From positions 7,757,821-7,821,820 of the forward strand of contig NC_079312.1 of assembly GCF_029931775.1 (NCBI RefSeq): a stretch of DNA of 64,000 bases, read 5' to 3'. The notes under the pieces are model-generated. The model was not told the origin of the DNA. It ran no database searches and saw nothing but the letters and a program-made list of their open reading frames with translations. Source of the DNA: Euleptes europaea (Eukaryota > Chordata > Lepidosauria > Squamata > Sphaerodactylidae). How positions within the stretch are numbered: the first letter of the stretch is position 1; each line of letters starts with the position of its first letter. A program made the translations under genes and the position numbers. This document shows positions 11,100 to 21,083 of the stretch, piece after piece.

Positions 11100-11600
11100 A
11101 TCCACCCCGCACACACTGTCCCCTCTTGCACTTCAACTTTCCCTTTCCCCCTCGTTTTATTGCAACTCCCTTCCTGCCCAAATGCATTTTAAGCTCATCA
11201 GGTTTTGGGGGCGGAGAGAGGGCTGCTGCTCTTGCAGCTGCTGGCCTGCGTGGGAAAATCCCCGGCTCCTTTCCCACGGGGGGGGGGGCGAGGCAGGAAG
11301 GTCTCCGCGGCTCCTGATTGCCTCCCTTTGCAGGACGGCAGCTTCCCAGCCCAGGGGAAAGCCCTGCTTGGCCAGAGCTTTTGCGTTGGGTGCTCTGATG
11401 GTTGAAACAGGCGAGTTCAAAGTGCCTAGAGAGGAAGGAAACTGGGGGCGAAGGGGTGTTAATTGCAGGCCCCCCTTCCTGCTCCAGCCCCTTTCTCATT
11501 CTGCAGGTACCTGGGAACGGGAGCTGTGGAGGTTGCAGTTGGAAAGCCTGTTTGGAGACACAGAGTTTTAAGGTGCAATGGGGTGGGTGGGGGTGTCTTT
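11100..11600 (+). promoter_or_regulatory. GC-rich block, candidate promoter and 5' UTR exon of unit 1a
   Basis: A GC-rich island in an otherwise AT-rich region, conserved in units 2 and 3 at the same distance upstream of the start-codon exon. A pyrimidine tract ending TTCTGCAG precedes GTACCTGGGAACGGGAGCTG. The CTGATTG sequence resembles an inverted CCAAT box and is complete (CTGATTGGCT) in unit 3. KRAB-ZNF genes usually begin with a non-coding exon in such an island. Exact exon ends cannot be set here. Short overlapping ORFs differ between copies and are not taken as coding. Confidence 0.5.
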
Positions 11601-12477
11601 CTTAGGGGGAGGAGGAATTAAAGCGAAAGAGAGATGGAAATGGGGCGGTGGAGGATGCCAATCGAGTGCAGTCTGATGAAAACCAGCATGGCACGTGTGT
11701 TTGCACAATATAGCTTTGTTTGTTTGGAAAATGAACTGATCAGATTAGATTAGCAGCAAACCAAGGGAGTGCAGTTCTTTTTTATGGTGTTCAAAAACTA
11801 TATCTCTTTTTGGCAGTCTAAAATAAACCTTTTCCCCAGTCTTTATTTAGTCCCAGAATTTTAGGAAAACAGGCGTAATTTACATAATGTAAATGATGTG
11901 CTTGCAGCTGCAAATAACTGACTGTTTTACATTTTAGTAACTGCAAGCATTTTAATTTTTTTGTTTCTTAATTTAAAAAAAATTGTGATCTGTCTTTGGA
12001 TTTGTCCTTATTTTGTTGCATTTTGTTAATGTGTAGTTATGTGTATCTGTTGTGTGACTTATTTATTATTTTCATTTTCACTGGGACCAAAGACAAATTA
12101 CAAGCATGACAAAACATTTTTTCCAGTCAGTCAATAAATGGATTACAACATTCAATGATGTCAGTGAATCACTGAAAAAATTACAAGATATGATATTGTT
12201 TGAATCTGTAGATGTCTGCATAGCCACTATCAGAAATGTGAGGCTGGACTGAATGGTCTGATCCAGCCGAGGCCTCTTTTTCTCTTCTAGAAAAATGCCT
12301 TGCTTCAAATTGCACCGTCCTTGTTTGTGTCCTCCTCCAGGGTGATCTGCTCTCTGGCAGTTAGGGAAAGCCAACAGCCTCCATATAACCATCTCTTCTT
12401 TGGACAGAGACCCAGTGAGGGGGAACATGTCTGAGGGAGCCAAGTACTGAACTGTTTTGGCATTCATCAGCAGAAGG
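11601..12477. other. Intron 1 of unit 1a
   Basis: AT-rich and homologous to the region after the GC-rich blocks of units 2 and 3. It is shorter here because two stretches present in units 2 and 3 (near 28990-29690 and 29900-30510 in unit 2) are missing. The second gap falls at a shared CATGT. Confidence 0.5.
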
Positions 12478-12625
12478 GGGCTGACGGACTTTGGGCCAGT
12501 TGCGCCCTGTCAGTCTGGCCCACCTCCCAGGATTGTTGTGAGGAGAGAATGGAGGACGAGAGAACAATAGCAGCCACTTTGGGTCCCTGTTGGGGGAAAA
12601 CGCAAAGTGTAAACAAATAAAGATG
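12478..12625 (+). repeat. Type B SINE, 3' part
   Basis: GACTTTGGGCCAGTTG, TTGTTGTGAGGAGAG and GTCCCTGTTGGGGGAAAA are the type B body. It lies directly upstream of the start-codon exon, as in the other units. Confidence 0.65.
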
Positions 12626-12643
12626 AATTTGTATCCCTCACAG

Positions 12644-12726
12644 GCAGTGGAAGCGATTCAGAGCCAGGTTCCAGATCATCTCTTCTTTGGGGCAGAGTGG
12701 AAACACTTAGGATGCAGCCAGCTCAG
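12644..12726 (+). CDS. Start-codon exon, unit 1a (83 bp)
   Basis: Acceptor TCCCTCACAG, an 83-bp exon and donor GTAAGG. The ATG at 12712-12714 opens ATG CAG CCA GCT CAG (MQPAQ), ending at a phase-0 junction that fits the phase-0 KRAB-A exon downstream. Four copies in the window have this length and these splice signals. Only the last 15 nt are coding; the rest is 5' UTR. In this unit the exon belongs to a copy that has lost its KRAB-B and zinc-finger exons. Confidence 0.75.
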
Positions 12727-13036
12727 GTAAGGGATGAAGATCAGGAACAGCTTGGTGCTTCCTTTGAATGCAGGGCTGGAAGGGAACCATTTCTGGGTGT
12801 TTTGTAATTTGCAGCCTTCTTCTCTTGGTAAGTTGCATTCGATTTCTCCCTAGAGAAAAGGGGGCTAAAAATGCTGAAAAAAATGTATAAATTTATTAAT
12901 TTCCACGGCTTTCTGATACCTTCAAGGTAACGCAGCAGCCTATTCAGGAGGCCGTGCAGTGCACTGATCTTCTCCCATGAATCAAAAGGCGGGATGCCCC
13001 TACACTCCCCAGGCAGGTTTTATTGTTTTTCTATGG
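12727..13036 (+). other. Intron between start exon and KRAB-A, unit 1a
   Basis: Homologous to the same interval in 1b, 2 and 3. No separate feature is seen up to the hAT-like insertion at 13037. Confidence 0.6.
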
Positions 13037-13192
13037 CAGGGATGTCAAACATATGCCCCACAGCCGGATCCAGCCCCTGAGGCAGGCACCCCTTCCCCAG
13101 TCCCGATGTGGGCTGGCGAGGCATGGCCCGGCCCAACCAAGTGTCATTTATATCATATCCATCCCCTGTAACAAATGAGTTCGACACCCCTG
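13037..13192. mobile_element. Short non-autonomous hAT-like element (MITE), unit 1a
   Basis: Terminal inverted repeats CAGGGATGTCAAAC and TCGACACCCCTG. Flanks TTCTATGG (13029-13036) and TTCGATAG (13193-13200) are a decayed 8-bp target duplication, which is perfect in other units. The insertion is present in all four units, so it predates the duplications. An 8-bp duplication is the hAT hallmark. Confidence 0.8.
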
Positions 13193-13272
13193 TTCGATAG
13201 TGTGTCAAGTATTTCTTGTAGAACTCCCCCCCCCCCCCGCTTGGGGTACCAAGAACTTTACATTAAGGATCT

Positions 13273-13448
13273 AGAGGAGGAGGGTCAGTGGCTTGGTGGT
13301 AGAGTGCCTGCTTGGCATGCAGAAGGTCCCTCATCTAAACATAATAAAAGGATCAGGTAAGAGGTGATGTGAAAGGACTCTGCCTGGGACTTTGGAGAGC
13401 CACTGCCAGTCAGAGCAGACAATACTGACTTTGATGGACCAACAGCCA
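13273..13448 (+). repeat. Type A SINE, B box altered
   Basis: CAGTGGCTTGGTGGTAGAG head and the family body, but the part after AGAAGGTCCC is shortened. Shared by all units; in 1b and 2 it is split by a CR1. Confidence 0.75.
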
Positions 13449-13544
13449 TTGCGTTTAAAATGGTGTTACTGCTTGCAAGTACCCTGCAAGGGTCTGACTC
13501 AGTAGACAGCATTTTCAGGTATTCCTCTTTCAATATCCACAGTT

Positions 13545-13725
13545 GCTTGAGGAGGGGCTGTGGCTCAGTGATGGAGCATCTGCTTGGCATGCAGAAGGTC
13601 CCAGGTTCAATTCCCGGTGTGCATTTCTGGAGCGCTGCAGTTGGTCTGATCAGACAATAATGACCTTGATAGACCAATGGTCTGATTCAGTATCAGGCTG
13701 CTTCGCGTGTGTTTGTTTTCAAATG
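13545..13725 (+). repeat. Type A SINE upstream of KRAB-A, unit 1a
   Basis: GGGGCTGTGGCTCAGTGATG, GGTTCAATTCCC, and a 3' end at GGCTGCTTCGCGTGTGTTTG, about 60 bp from the KRAB-A acceptor. Confidence 0.8.
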
Positions 13726-13729
13726 GTGA

Positions 13730-13939
<210 letters not shown>

Positions 13940-13964
13940 TAGATTTGTTATTTATATCAGTAGA

Positions 13965-14280
13965 AGAGAGCAAAAGTCCTGTAGCACCTTAAAGACAACA
14001 AAATTTTGGATAGCGTATGAGCTTTCTTGAATTACAGCTCACTTCTTCAGATACAGCTAGAATGTGAGTCTGTCTGTCTTTAAGTAGGGAAGAGTGAATT
14101 AAGACACCCAATGGCAATAGCATGTAAATGTCAGTAGCAGGTAAATGACATTAGCAGGGGTGATTGGATTAGGTGTGATATGCAGAGGGGTAGCAGGTAT
14201 GGAGAAATCAGCATTGGTAATGAGGAATCCCCGGAATGAGCTATTTATAGTCCACATTCTCACTGAAACTCAAGGAAGAT
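13965..14280 (+). repeat. Unclassified dispersed repeat (CACCTTAAAGAC family)
   Basis: Begins GTAGCACCTTAAAGAC, with TATGAGCTTTCTTGAATTAC and CACTTCTTCAGATACAGC, extending to the TTTATAGTCCACATTCTCAC end. Follows each KRAB-A exon in all units. Class uncertain. Confidence 0.6.
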
Positions 14281-14344
14281 TAGAGAGTGTCAGTCAGTTC
14301 AATCAATAGGGTGAAGAGACAGCTAATAAACAGTGTTCTAGGGC

Positions 14345-14475
14345 TTGGACGGAAAGACTGAGGTTGCTGTGTAGAGGAAGGCAATGGCAAACCACCTCTG
14401 CTCATCTCTTGGCTTGACAACCCCACGGTCTTGGGCTCGCCATGAGCTGATTGCAGCTTAATGGCACAAAATAAT
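14345..14475 (+). repeat. SINE tail (GGCAATGGCAAACCACCTC)
   Basis: The body and 3' portion resemble the 5S-SINE tail (CACCTCTGCTCATCTCTTGG, CGCCATGAGCTGATTGCAGC) and end in an AATAATAATAAC tail. Present in every unit. Confidence 0.6.
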
Positions 14476-14616
14476 AATAACAACAACAAAAACAACAATT
14501 AGGATTAGTTTAGCTGAAATCTGAAACAAGTCTTAAGTATTAAATATGACATGTTAGGCAATGCAAGAAATGGTATTACGTATGTAGAAATGTAATGCAG
14601 TGACTGCAAGATAACA

Positions 14617-14825
14617 ACTGACCTGGATAGGTCAGGTCAGTCTTGTCAGGTCTTGGAAGCTAAGTAGGGTTGACCCTCTTGGGTACTTGGGTGGCAGGCC
14701 ATTCATCTACAGGGGGAGGCAGAGAATGGCACACCACCTCTGAACATCTCTTGCCTTGAAAACCCTACTGGGTTGCCATAAGTCAGCTGTGACTTGATGG
14801 CGCTTTCCACCACCACCAGTATTGT
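14617..14825 (+). repeat. 5S-rRNA-derived SINE
   Basis: GGTCTTGGAAGCTAAGTAGG and GGGTACTTGGGTGGCAGGCC correspond to the internal promoter half of 5S rRNA. The tail TCAGCTGTGACTTGATGGCG resembles the BovB 3' end (GAAGCGACTTGACGGCACTT), implying BovB as mobilising partner. Confidence 0.8.
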
Positions 14826-15099
14826 CCACCGCCCTGTTCCGTCTGTTGAAATGCGTTCCAGAATTGTTCTGTTACAACATAGCCTTATTTCTTTATAAAA
14901 ATGTCCTTCCATCTGCTGTGGAAGTGGTTGTCCCTAGATATATGTGGTCAGCCATGAGGTTTTCAGCGTGACCAATATCATTTGTTGAATCCCAAACTCC
15001 CACTTTAACAGACCTGACAATTGTGCATCCCCTTGAAATGGATGATGAAGGTAATTGCTGTCTTTACAGTGTATCGGTTAGAACTGGCTATTGTACGTT
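14826..15099. other. Unit 1a intron remnant
   Basis: Homologous to 34448-34719 of unit 2 (for example ACAATTGTGCATCCCCTTGA). No gene. Confidence 0.55.
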
Positions 15100-15605
15100 T
15101 AGTCTGAAGAGAAAACTGAGAGGTGATCTGATAACCATCTTGAAGGGCTGTCATATAGACAATTTTATGCCTCTGTTGATACCCTCCAAGATCACATTAG
15201 CTTTTTTTGCTGCTACATCACACTGGCTGCTCATATTTAGCGTACAGTCCATCCGTACCCCAAGATCTTGTTTGCACACACTGCTACTCAGAAGTGTTTC
15301 CTCCAGCCAGTATGCGTGCATTTTTATTTCCCAGATGTAGAACTCTGCATGAATCCTGGTTGAATTGCATCTTGCTCTGATCTGCCCACTTTTCCAGTGT
15401 GTTCAGATTTGTAAATTTAATGAGTAATCCCTCCACCCCCTCATCCAGATCATATATAAAAAATATTGAAAAGTACTGGGCCCAGAACCAAGCCCTGTGG
15501 CACTCTACTGGATAGTTCATTCAGATGAAATGCCACTGACGACTACTTTTTGGATGCATTTCTCCAACCAGTTCCCTATCCACCTAACTATCTTAGAGTC
15601 CTAGA
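15100..15605. repeat. CR1(+)/CR1(-) deletion junction
   Basis: A short sense CR1 stretch (TTTAGTCTGAAGAG to GGGCTGTCATATAG, about 15100-15159) is fused to an antisense CR1 (15160-15605, with GTACCCCAAGATCTTG and CCCAGATGTAGAACTCTGCA). In unit 2 the same two CR1 parts are about 1.4 kb apart with the KRAB-B exon between them, so this junction marks loss of KRAB-B. Confidence 0.8.
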
Positions 15606-15905
15606 ATTCTGCCCTCATATACCGACGCGTGGTGTCTTCTGTGGTGCTGAACTCCATTCTCTGATAAAACGTCCTCTTTATCCATAAGAGGTTGATGTAA
15701 AAAAAAAACGAAATACACGAAACCACTCCTATGAAAGCCTTTATTCTAAATATATGTTGTACCTTTTATACTAAAATATTATTGAACTGTCACATCAAAA
15801 GCTGTTGGGCAGTGTTAAGAATATCCACAAGGAGGCAGTAAACCAGGTGAAGAGAGCCAAAGTTGCCTGTGTCCCATGACCAGTTTAGAAACCAAATTAA
15901 GATAG
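15606..15905 (+). other. Sequence normally preceding the zinc-finger exon
   Basis: Matches 23605-23850, 36705-36955 and 59830-60150 (CCCTCATATACC..., CTTTTATACTAAAATATTAT, GTGTCCCATGACCAGTTTAG). In those units it leads to the type C SINE and finger exon. Here it breaks off at about 15905 and joins intron 1 sequence of unit 1b. Confidence 0.75.
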
Positions 15906-15909
15906 AGAA

Positions 15910-16120
15910 AATAGTAGCTAGAATATCTGACTAGGATCTAGGCAGTCCGAGTTGAAATCTCCACTCTGCCACAGAAAGTTACTGGCTGACTTTGGGCCAG
16001 TTGTGTCCTGTTGGTCTGACCTACCTCCCAGGGTTGTTATGAGGACAGAATGGAGGAGGAGAGAACAATATCAGCCACTTCGGGTCCCCGTTGGGGGAAA
16101 AGGCAAAGTGTAAACAAAGA
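15910..16120 (+). repeat. Type B SINE, unit 1b
   Basis: CTGACTAGGATCTAGGCAGT head, TTTGGGCCAGTTGTGTCC, and CCCCGTTGGGGGAAAAGG near the end. Same position as 30945-31165 and 51372-51575. Confidence 0.7.
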
Positions 16121-16140
16121 GGCATTTGTCTCCCTCACAG

Positions 16141-16223
16141 GACGTGGAAGAGCTTCAGAGCCAGGTTCCAGATCATCTCTTCTTTGGGGCAGAATGGAAA
16201 CACTTAAGATGCAGCCAGCTCAG
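16141..16223 (+). CDS. Start-codon exon, unit 1b (83 bp)
   Basis: Acceptor TCTCCCTCACAG, donor GTAAGG. The ATG at 16209-16211 gives MQPAQ. Same length and phase as the other copies. Unlike 1a, 2 and 3, unit 1b has no GC-rich promoter block of its own: the sequence to its left is the truncated end of unit 1a. Expression may depend on the unit 1a promoter at 11100-11600. That is inference. Confidence 0.8.
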
Positions 16224-16542
16224 GTAAGGGATGAAGATCAGGAACAGCTTGGTGCTTTGCTTTGAATGCAGGGCTGGAAGGGAACCATTTCTGGTTTTTC
16301 TTCTTCTTTTTTTGTAATTTGCAGTGTTCTTTTCTTGGTAAGTTGCATTAGATTTCTCCATAGAGAAAAGGGGCCTAAAATGCTGAAATAAATTTATAAA
16401 ATTAATTTCCACGGCTTTCTGATAACTGCAAGGTAACACAGTAGCCTGTTTAGGAGGCCATGCAATTCACTGATCTTCTCCCATGAATCAAAAGGTGGGG
16501 TGCCCATAAACTCTTCAGGCAGGTTTTATTGTTTTTCTATGG

Positions 16543-16739
16543 CAGGGGTTTCAAATATGTGGCATCCCTTGAGAGCTCTTGAGATGCAGCCCCTTGAGAG
16601 CTCTTATCCGGCCTATGAGCCAGCTAAGGCAGCCACCCCTCCCCCAGTCCCGATCTGGGCTGGCAAGGCATGGCCCAGCCCAACCAAGTGTCTATTATGT
16701 CATTTCTGGCTCTTGTAACAGATGAGTTCAACACCCCTG
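16543..16739. mobile_element. Short hAT-like element, unit 1b
   Basis: Inverted ends CAGGGGTTTCAAA and TTCAACACCCCTG, with a perfect 8-bp duplication TTCTATGG at 16535-16542 and 16740-16747. Orthologous to the copies at 13037, 31583 and 52169. Confidence 0.85.
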
Positions 16740-16845
16740 TTCTATGGTGTGTCAAGTATTCTCTAAAGGTAGACGTCACCCTTGGGGTACCAAGAACTTT
16801 ACATGAAGGATTTGGAGGAGGAGGATCAGTGGCTCAGTGGTATAG

Positions 16846-17589
16846 AACATAAGAAAAGCCCTGCTGGATCAGACCAAGGCCCATCAAGTCCAGCAGTCTG
16901 TTCACACAGTGGCCAACCAGGTGCCTCTAGGAAGCCCCCAAACAAGACAACTGCAGCAGCACCATCATGCCTGTGTTCCACAGGACCTAAGATAATAGGC
17001 ATGCTCCTCTGATCCTGGAGAGAATAGGGATGCAACATGACTAGTATCCATTTTAACTAGTAGCCATGGAAACCCCTTTCCTCCATGAACATGTCCACCC
17101 CCCTCTTAAAGCCTTCCAAGTTGGCAGCCATGACCACATTTTGGGGTAGGGAGTTCCCCAAAACTATGTGTTGTGTGAAAAAATACTTACTTTTATTTGT
17201 TTTGAATCTCTCACCCTCCAGCTTCAGCAGATGACCCCACATTCTAGTATTATGAGAGAGGGAGAAAAGCCTCTCCCTGTCCACTCTCTCCAAACCATGC
17301 ATAATTTTATAGACCTCTATGATGTCTCTCCTCAGCTGCCTTCTTTCCAAGCTAAACAGCCCTAAGCATTTTAACCGCTCTTCATAGTCCCCTAATCATT
17401 TTGGTTGCCCTTTTCTGCACCATCTCAATCTCTTTAATATCCTTTTTTAGGTGTGGTGACCAGAACTGTACACAGTATTCCAAGTGTGGTCTCACCATTG
17501 ATTTGTACAAGAGCAGTATGATATCAGCAGTTTTATTCTCTATTCCTCATCTAATTATGGCCAGCATGGAATTTGCCTTTTTTACAGCC
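16846..17589 (-). mobile_element. CR1 LINE inserted in type A SINE (unit 1b)
   Basis: Antisense CR1 3' half. The left edge AACATAAGAAAAGCCCTGCT is the CR1 3' terminus. The minus strand encodes C-terminal CR1 residues (HNTRMWGHLLKLEGERF). The SINE head stops at GGTATAG (16845) and resumes CTGCTTGGCATGCAG (17590). The same insertion is in unit 2 but absent from 1a and 3. Confidence 0.85.
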
Positions 17590-17735
17590 CCTGCTTGGCA
17601 TGCAGAAGGTCCCTCATCTAAAGATAATGAAAGCATTAGGTAAGAGGTGATGTGAAAGGACTCTACCTGGAACCTTGGAGAGCCACTGCCAGTCAGAGCA
17701 GACAATACTGACTTTGATGGACCAACAGTCACTGC
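17590..17735 (+). repeat. Type A SINE, right part after CR1
   Basis: Continues TTGGCATGCAGAAGGTCCCT and GAGAGCCACTGCCAGTCAGA. Partner of about 16810-16845. Confidence 0.7.
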
Positions 17736-17827
17736 ATTTAAAATTGTTTAACTGCTTGCGAGGACCCTGCAAGGGTCTGACTCAGTAGACAGCATTTTCA
17801 GGTATTCCAGTTTCAATATCCACAGTT

Positions 17828-18010
17828 GCTTGAGGAGGGGCTGTGGCTCAGTGATGGAGCATCTGCTTGGCATGCAGAAGGTCCCAGGTTCAACTCCCGG
17901 TGTGCATTTCTGGAGCGCTGCAGCTGGTCTGATCAGACAATAATGACCTTGATAGACCAATGGTCTGATTCAGTATCAGGCTGCTTCGCGTGTGTTTGTT
18001 TTTAGATGGT
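17828..18010 (+). repeat. Type A SINE upstream of KRAB-A, unit 1b
   Basis: GGCTGTGGCTCAGTGATGG, GGTTCAACTCCC, 3' end CTGCTTCGCGTGTGTTTG. Confidence 0.8.
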
Positions 18011-18012
18011 GA

Positions 18013-18222
<210 letters not shown>

Positions 18223-18249
18223 TAAATTTGTTATTTATATCAGTAGAAG

Positions 18250-18545
18250 AGAGCAAAAGTCTTGTAGCACCTTAAAGACTTAACAACATTTCTGACAGGG
18301 TAAGAGCTTTCTTGAATTACAGCTCACTTCTTCAGATACAGCTAGAATGTGAGTCTGTCTGTCCTTAAGTAGGGAAGAGTGAATTCAGACACCCAATGGC
18401 AATAGCATGTAAATGTCAATAGCAGATCAATGACATTAGGAAGCATGATTGGATTAGGTGTGACGTGCAGAGGGGTAGTAGGCATGGAGAAATCAGCACT
18501 GGTAACAAGACAGGAATCCAGGGAATATGTTATTTATAGTCCACC
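18250..18545 (+). repeat. Dispersed repeat (CACCTTAAAGAC family), unit 1b
   Basis: GTAGCACCTTAAAGACTTAA through TTATAGTCCACCTTTCTCAC. Orthologous to 13965-14280. Confidence 0.6.
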
Positions 18546-18659
18546 TTTCTCACTGAAACTCAAGGATGATGAGAGAGTGTCAGTCAGTTCAATCAGTAGG
18601 GTGAAGAGACAGCTAATAAACAACGTTATAGAACTTCGACGAAAGGTCACCAAGGAGAA

Positions 18660-18790
18660 GACTGAGGTTGCTGTGCAGAGGAAGGCAATGGCAAACCACC
18701 TCTACTCATCTCTTGGCTTGACAACCCCACGGTCTTGGGCTCGCCATGAGCTGGTTGCAACTTAATGGCACAAAATTATAATAATAATAA
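18660..18790 (+). repeat. SINE tail (GGCAATGGCAAACCACCTC), unit 1b
   Basis: Same segment as 14345-14475, ending in an ATAATAATAATAATT tail. Confidence 0.55.
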
Positions 18791-18949
18791 TTGGACTATT
18801 TTAGCAGAAATCTGAAACAAGGCTTAAGTATTAAACATGACATGTTAGGCAATGCAAGAAATGGTAATACCTATATAGAAATATAATGCAGTGACAGCAA
18901 GACAACAGACAGCAACAAGTAGTTTGTATTAGTAATGTCCATTCCCTGA

Positions 18950-19140
18950 CCTAGATAGCTTAGGTTAGGTCAATCTTGTCAGGTCTTGGAAGCTAAGTAG
19001 GGTTGACCCTGGTGAGTACTTGGATGGGAGGCCATGCGTCCACATGGAGGCAGGCAAGGGCAAACCTCTGAACATCTCTTGCCTTGAAAAGCCTCCTGGG
19101 TTGCCATAAGTTGGCTGTGACTTGACTTTCCACCTCTGCC
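18950..19140 (+). repeat. 5S-rRNA-derived SINE, unit 1b
   Basis: GGTCTTGGAAGCTAAGTAGG, GTGAGTACTTGGATGGGAGG (5S internal promoter), tail TTGGCTGTGACTTGACTTTC. Confidence 0.8.
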
Positions 19141-19186
19141 AGTATAGTCCACCTGGCTGTTCTGTGTGTTGAAACATCAGCATGCA

Positions 19187-19493
19187 AGAGCCAGCGTGGT
19201 ATAATGGTTAAGAGTGGTGGTTTGGAGCAGTGGAGTCTGATTTGGAGAACCGGGTTCGATTCCCCACTCCTCCACATGAGTGGCAGAGGCTAATCTGATG
19301 AACTGGATTTGTTTCCCTGCTCCTCCACACGAAGCCAGATGGGTGACCTTGGGCCAGTCATACTCTCTTAGCCTCACTTACCTCACAGGGTGGCGGTTGT
19401 GGGGACGGGAAGGGAAGGTGATTGTAAGCCGGTTTGAGTCTCTCTTAAGTGGTAGAGAAAGTCGGCATATAAAAACCAACTCTTCTTCCTGAA
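19187..19493 (+). repeat. Type C tRNA-SINE, unit 1b
   Basis: AGAGCCAGCGTGGTATAATGG, perfect B box GGTTCGATTCC, tail ACCAACTCTTCTTCCT. A truncated remnant of the same insertion is at 56471-56517 in unit 3. It is absent from 1a and 2. Confidence 0.85.
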
Positions 19494-20439
19494 TTGTTCT
19501 GCTACAACATATCCCTGTTTCTTTATAAAAATGTCCTCCTGTCTGCCGTGGAAGTAGATGGCTCCGGATGTGCTTGCTTGGCCTTGAGATTTTCAGCCTA
19601 ACTAATGGCATTTGTGGAATTCAGTTTTAACAGACATGACAGTTGCGCACCCCCTTGAAATGGATGATGAATGTACTTGCAATCTTTACAGTGTATCAGT
19701 TAGAACTGGCAATTGTGACTGATAGTAACACCACACTGTCTCAATCTCCTCTCTCTCCAATCCCTTTAATGGGTAAGTGGTCTGAGGGTTAGGCCCTATG
19801 GGTAAGGATACTGCAGATCCTATATATCTTTCCTCATCTCAATAGAGTGAGAAGGGACTGACCGTATGTTAATAGTCAGATTTACAGGGTTCAGTTACCA
19901 GCTCTAGCACTAGACATGTCCAGTGCCACACTGGACTGCCTTTATCCAGCTAGGCTGGGAGCTATGGAGGCCTTATCTGGTTAATCGTTACAGTTTCTGA
20001 AAGTAGCTAGATAACTCCCCCATCCTTGACTGGGCGTTGATGAGGGCTGCCTCCGTGCAAACGTTTTGTGCAGTTTTGGCTTTCAAATCAGACAGTGTCC
20101 TCTAATCGCCCATTTTTCCAGGTTTCCTCCATCTTTGTCCCAATTTTTCCAGCGATCCTGCCTACATCAGCACCATTTTCCTTCTATCAGCCTAATGTGG
20201 CAGCCCTATGTGGCTCAGAGCGGCTTACAACATGTTACACAATTAAAACCCCACACAATCTATAACTTAAACTAAAACATTAGTTAAAATGGAATTCCTA
20301 ACTGCCGTGTCTATCCAAGTTTCATGAACAGTAGCCCTAATTGAAGATGGAGTCTTTCAGGAGTCTGTGGCAGTTTCTGTTACATCCTCACATGTTGGTG
20401 TTTAAGAGCTGTGGGTGTTGAGAGCTATGTTCGTGACGT
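19494..20439. other. Intron of gene 1b, partly private
   Basis: The first part matches 1a and 2. From about 19710 to 20040 it has no counterpart in the window. From about 20040 (CGTGCAAACGTTTTGTGCAG) to 20240 it matches 56535-56720 of unit 3. No gene or named repeat. Confidence 0.5.
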
Positions 20440-20502
20440 GAGCCAGCGTGGTATAATAGTTAAGAGCAGTGAACTCTGATCTGGAGAAGAGGGCTTGATT
20501 GT
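20440..20502 (+). repeat. Type C SINE head, cut by BovB
   Basis: GAGCCAGCGTGGTATAATAG to GAGAAGAGGGCTTGATT. In unit 3 (56816-56885) the same SINE continues through TTGATTCCCCACTCCTCC without interruption, so the BovB is private to 1b. Confidence 0.75.
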
Positions 20503-21083
20503 GTGTGTGTTAAGTGCCATCAAGTCGCTTCCAACTCATAGCGACCCTATGAATGAAAGTCCTCCAAAATGTCCTATCTTTGGCAGCCTTGCTCAGATCT
20601 TGCAAATTGAAGGCTGTGGCTTCCTTTATTGAGTCAATCCATCTTTTGTTGGGTCTTCCTCTTTTCCTGCTGCCCTCAACTTTTCCTAGCATGACTGTCT
20701 TTTCAGTGACTCTTGTCGTCTCATGACGTGACCAAAATACGACAGCCTCAGTTCAATCATTTTACCTTCTAGGGTCAGTTCAGGCTTGATTTGATCTATA
20801 ACCCACTGATTTGTTTTTTTGGCAGTCCATGGAATCTGTAACACTCTCCTCCAACGCACATTTCAAAGGACTCTGTTTTCTTCCTATCATCTTTCTTCAC
20901 TGTCCAGCTTTCACACCCATACGTTTTGGTGGCCAGTGACACAGCCTTACACTTCAAAATATTTTCTAGCTCCATCATGGCTGCCCTTCCCAGTCTCCAT
21001 CTCCTTCTGATTTCTTGGCTGCAGTCTCCCTTTCGGTTGATGGTGGAGCCAAGGAATAGAAAGTCTTGAACAATTTCAATAAA
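20503..21083 (-). mobile_element. BovB LINE, 3' fragment
   Basis: The minus strand encodes GRPNKRWIDSIKEATAF and YGCESWTVKKDDRKK (BovB ORF C-terminus), with an internal gap where the ACCCATACG|TTTTGGTGG segments meet. The 3' end is at the left (GTGTGTGTGTTAAGTGCC). Confidence 0.85.

Noticed and set aside
11026-11605. Several ORFs in the GC-rich blocks (also 27639-28491 and 48491-48946)
   Set aside because: Low stop density follows from GC content. Frames are not conserved between the three copies.
14630-14700. 5S rRNA gene
   Set aside because: Only the internal-promoter half of 5S is present, with a SINE body and tail, in several dispersed copies.
19200-19265. tRNA genes at perfect A/B boxes
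   Set aside because: No cloverleaf or acceptor stem, and the sequence continues into a SINE body.
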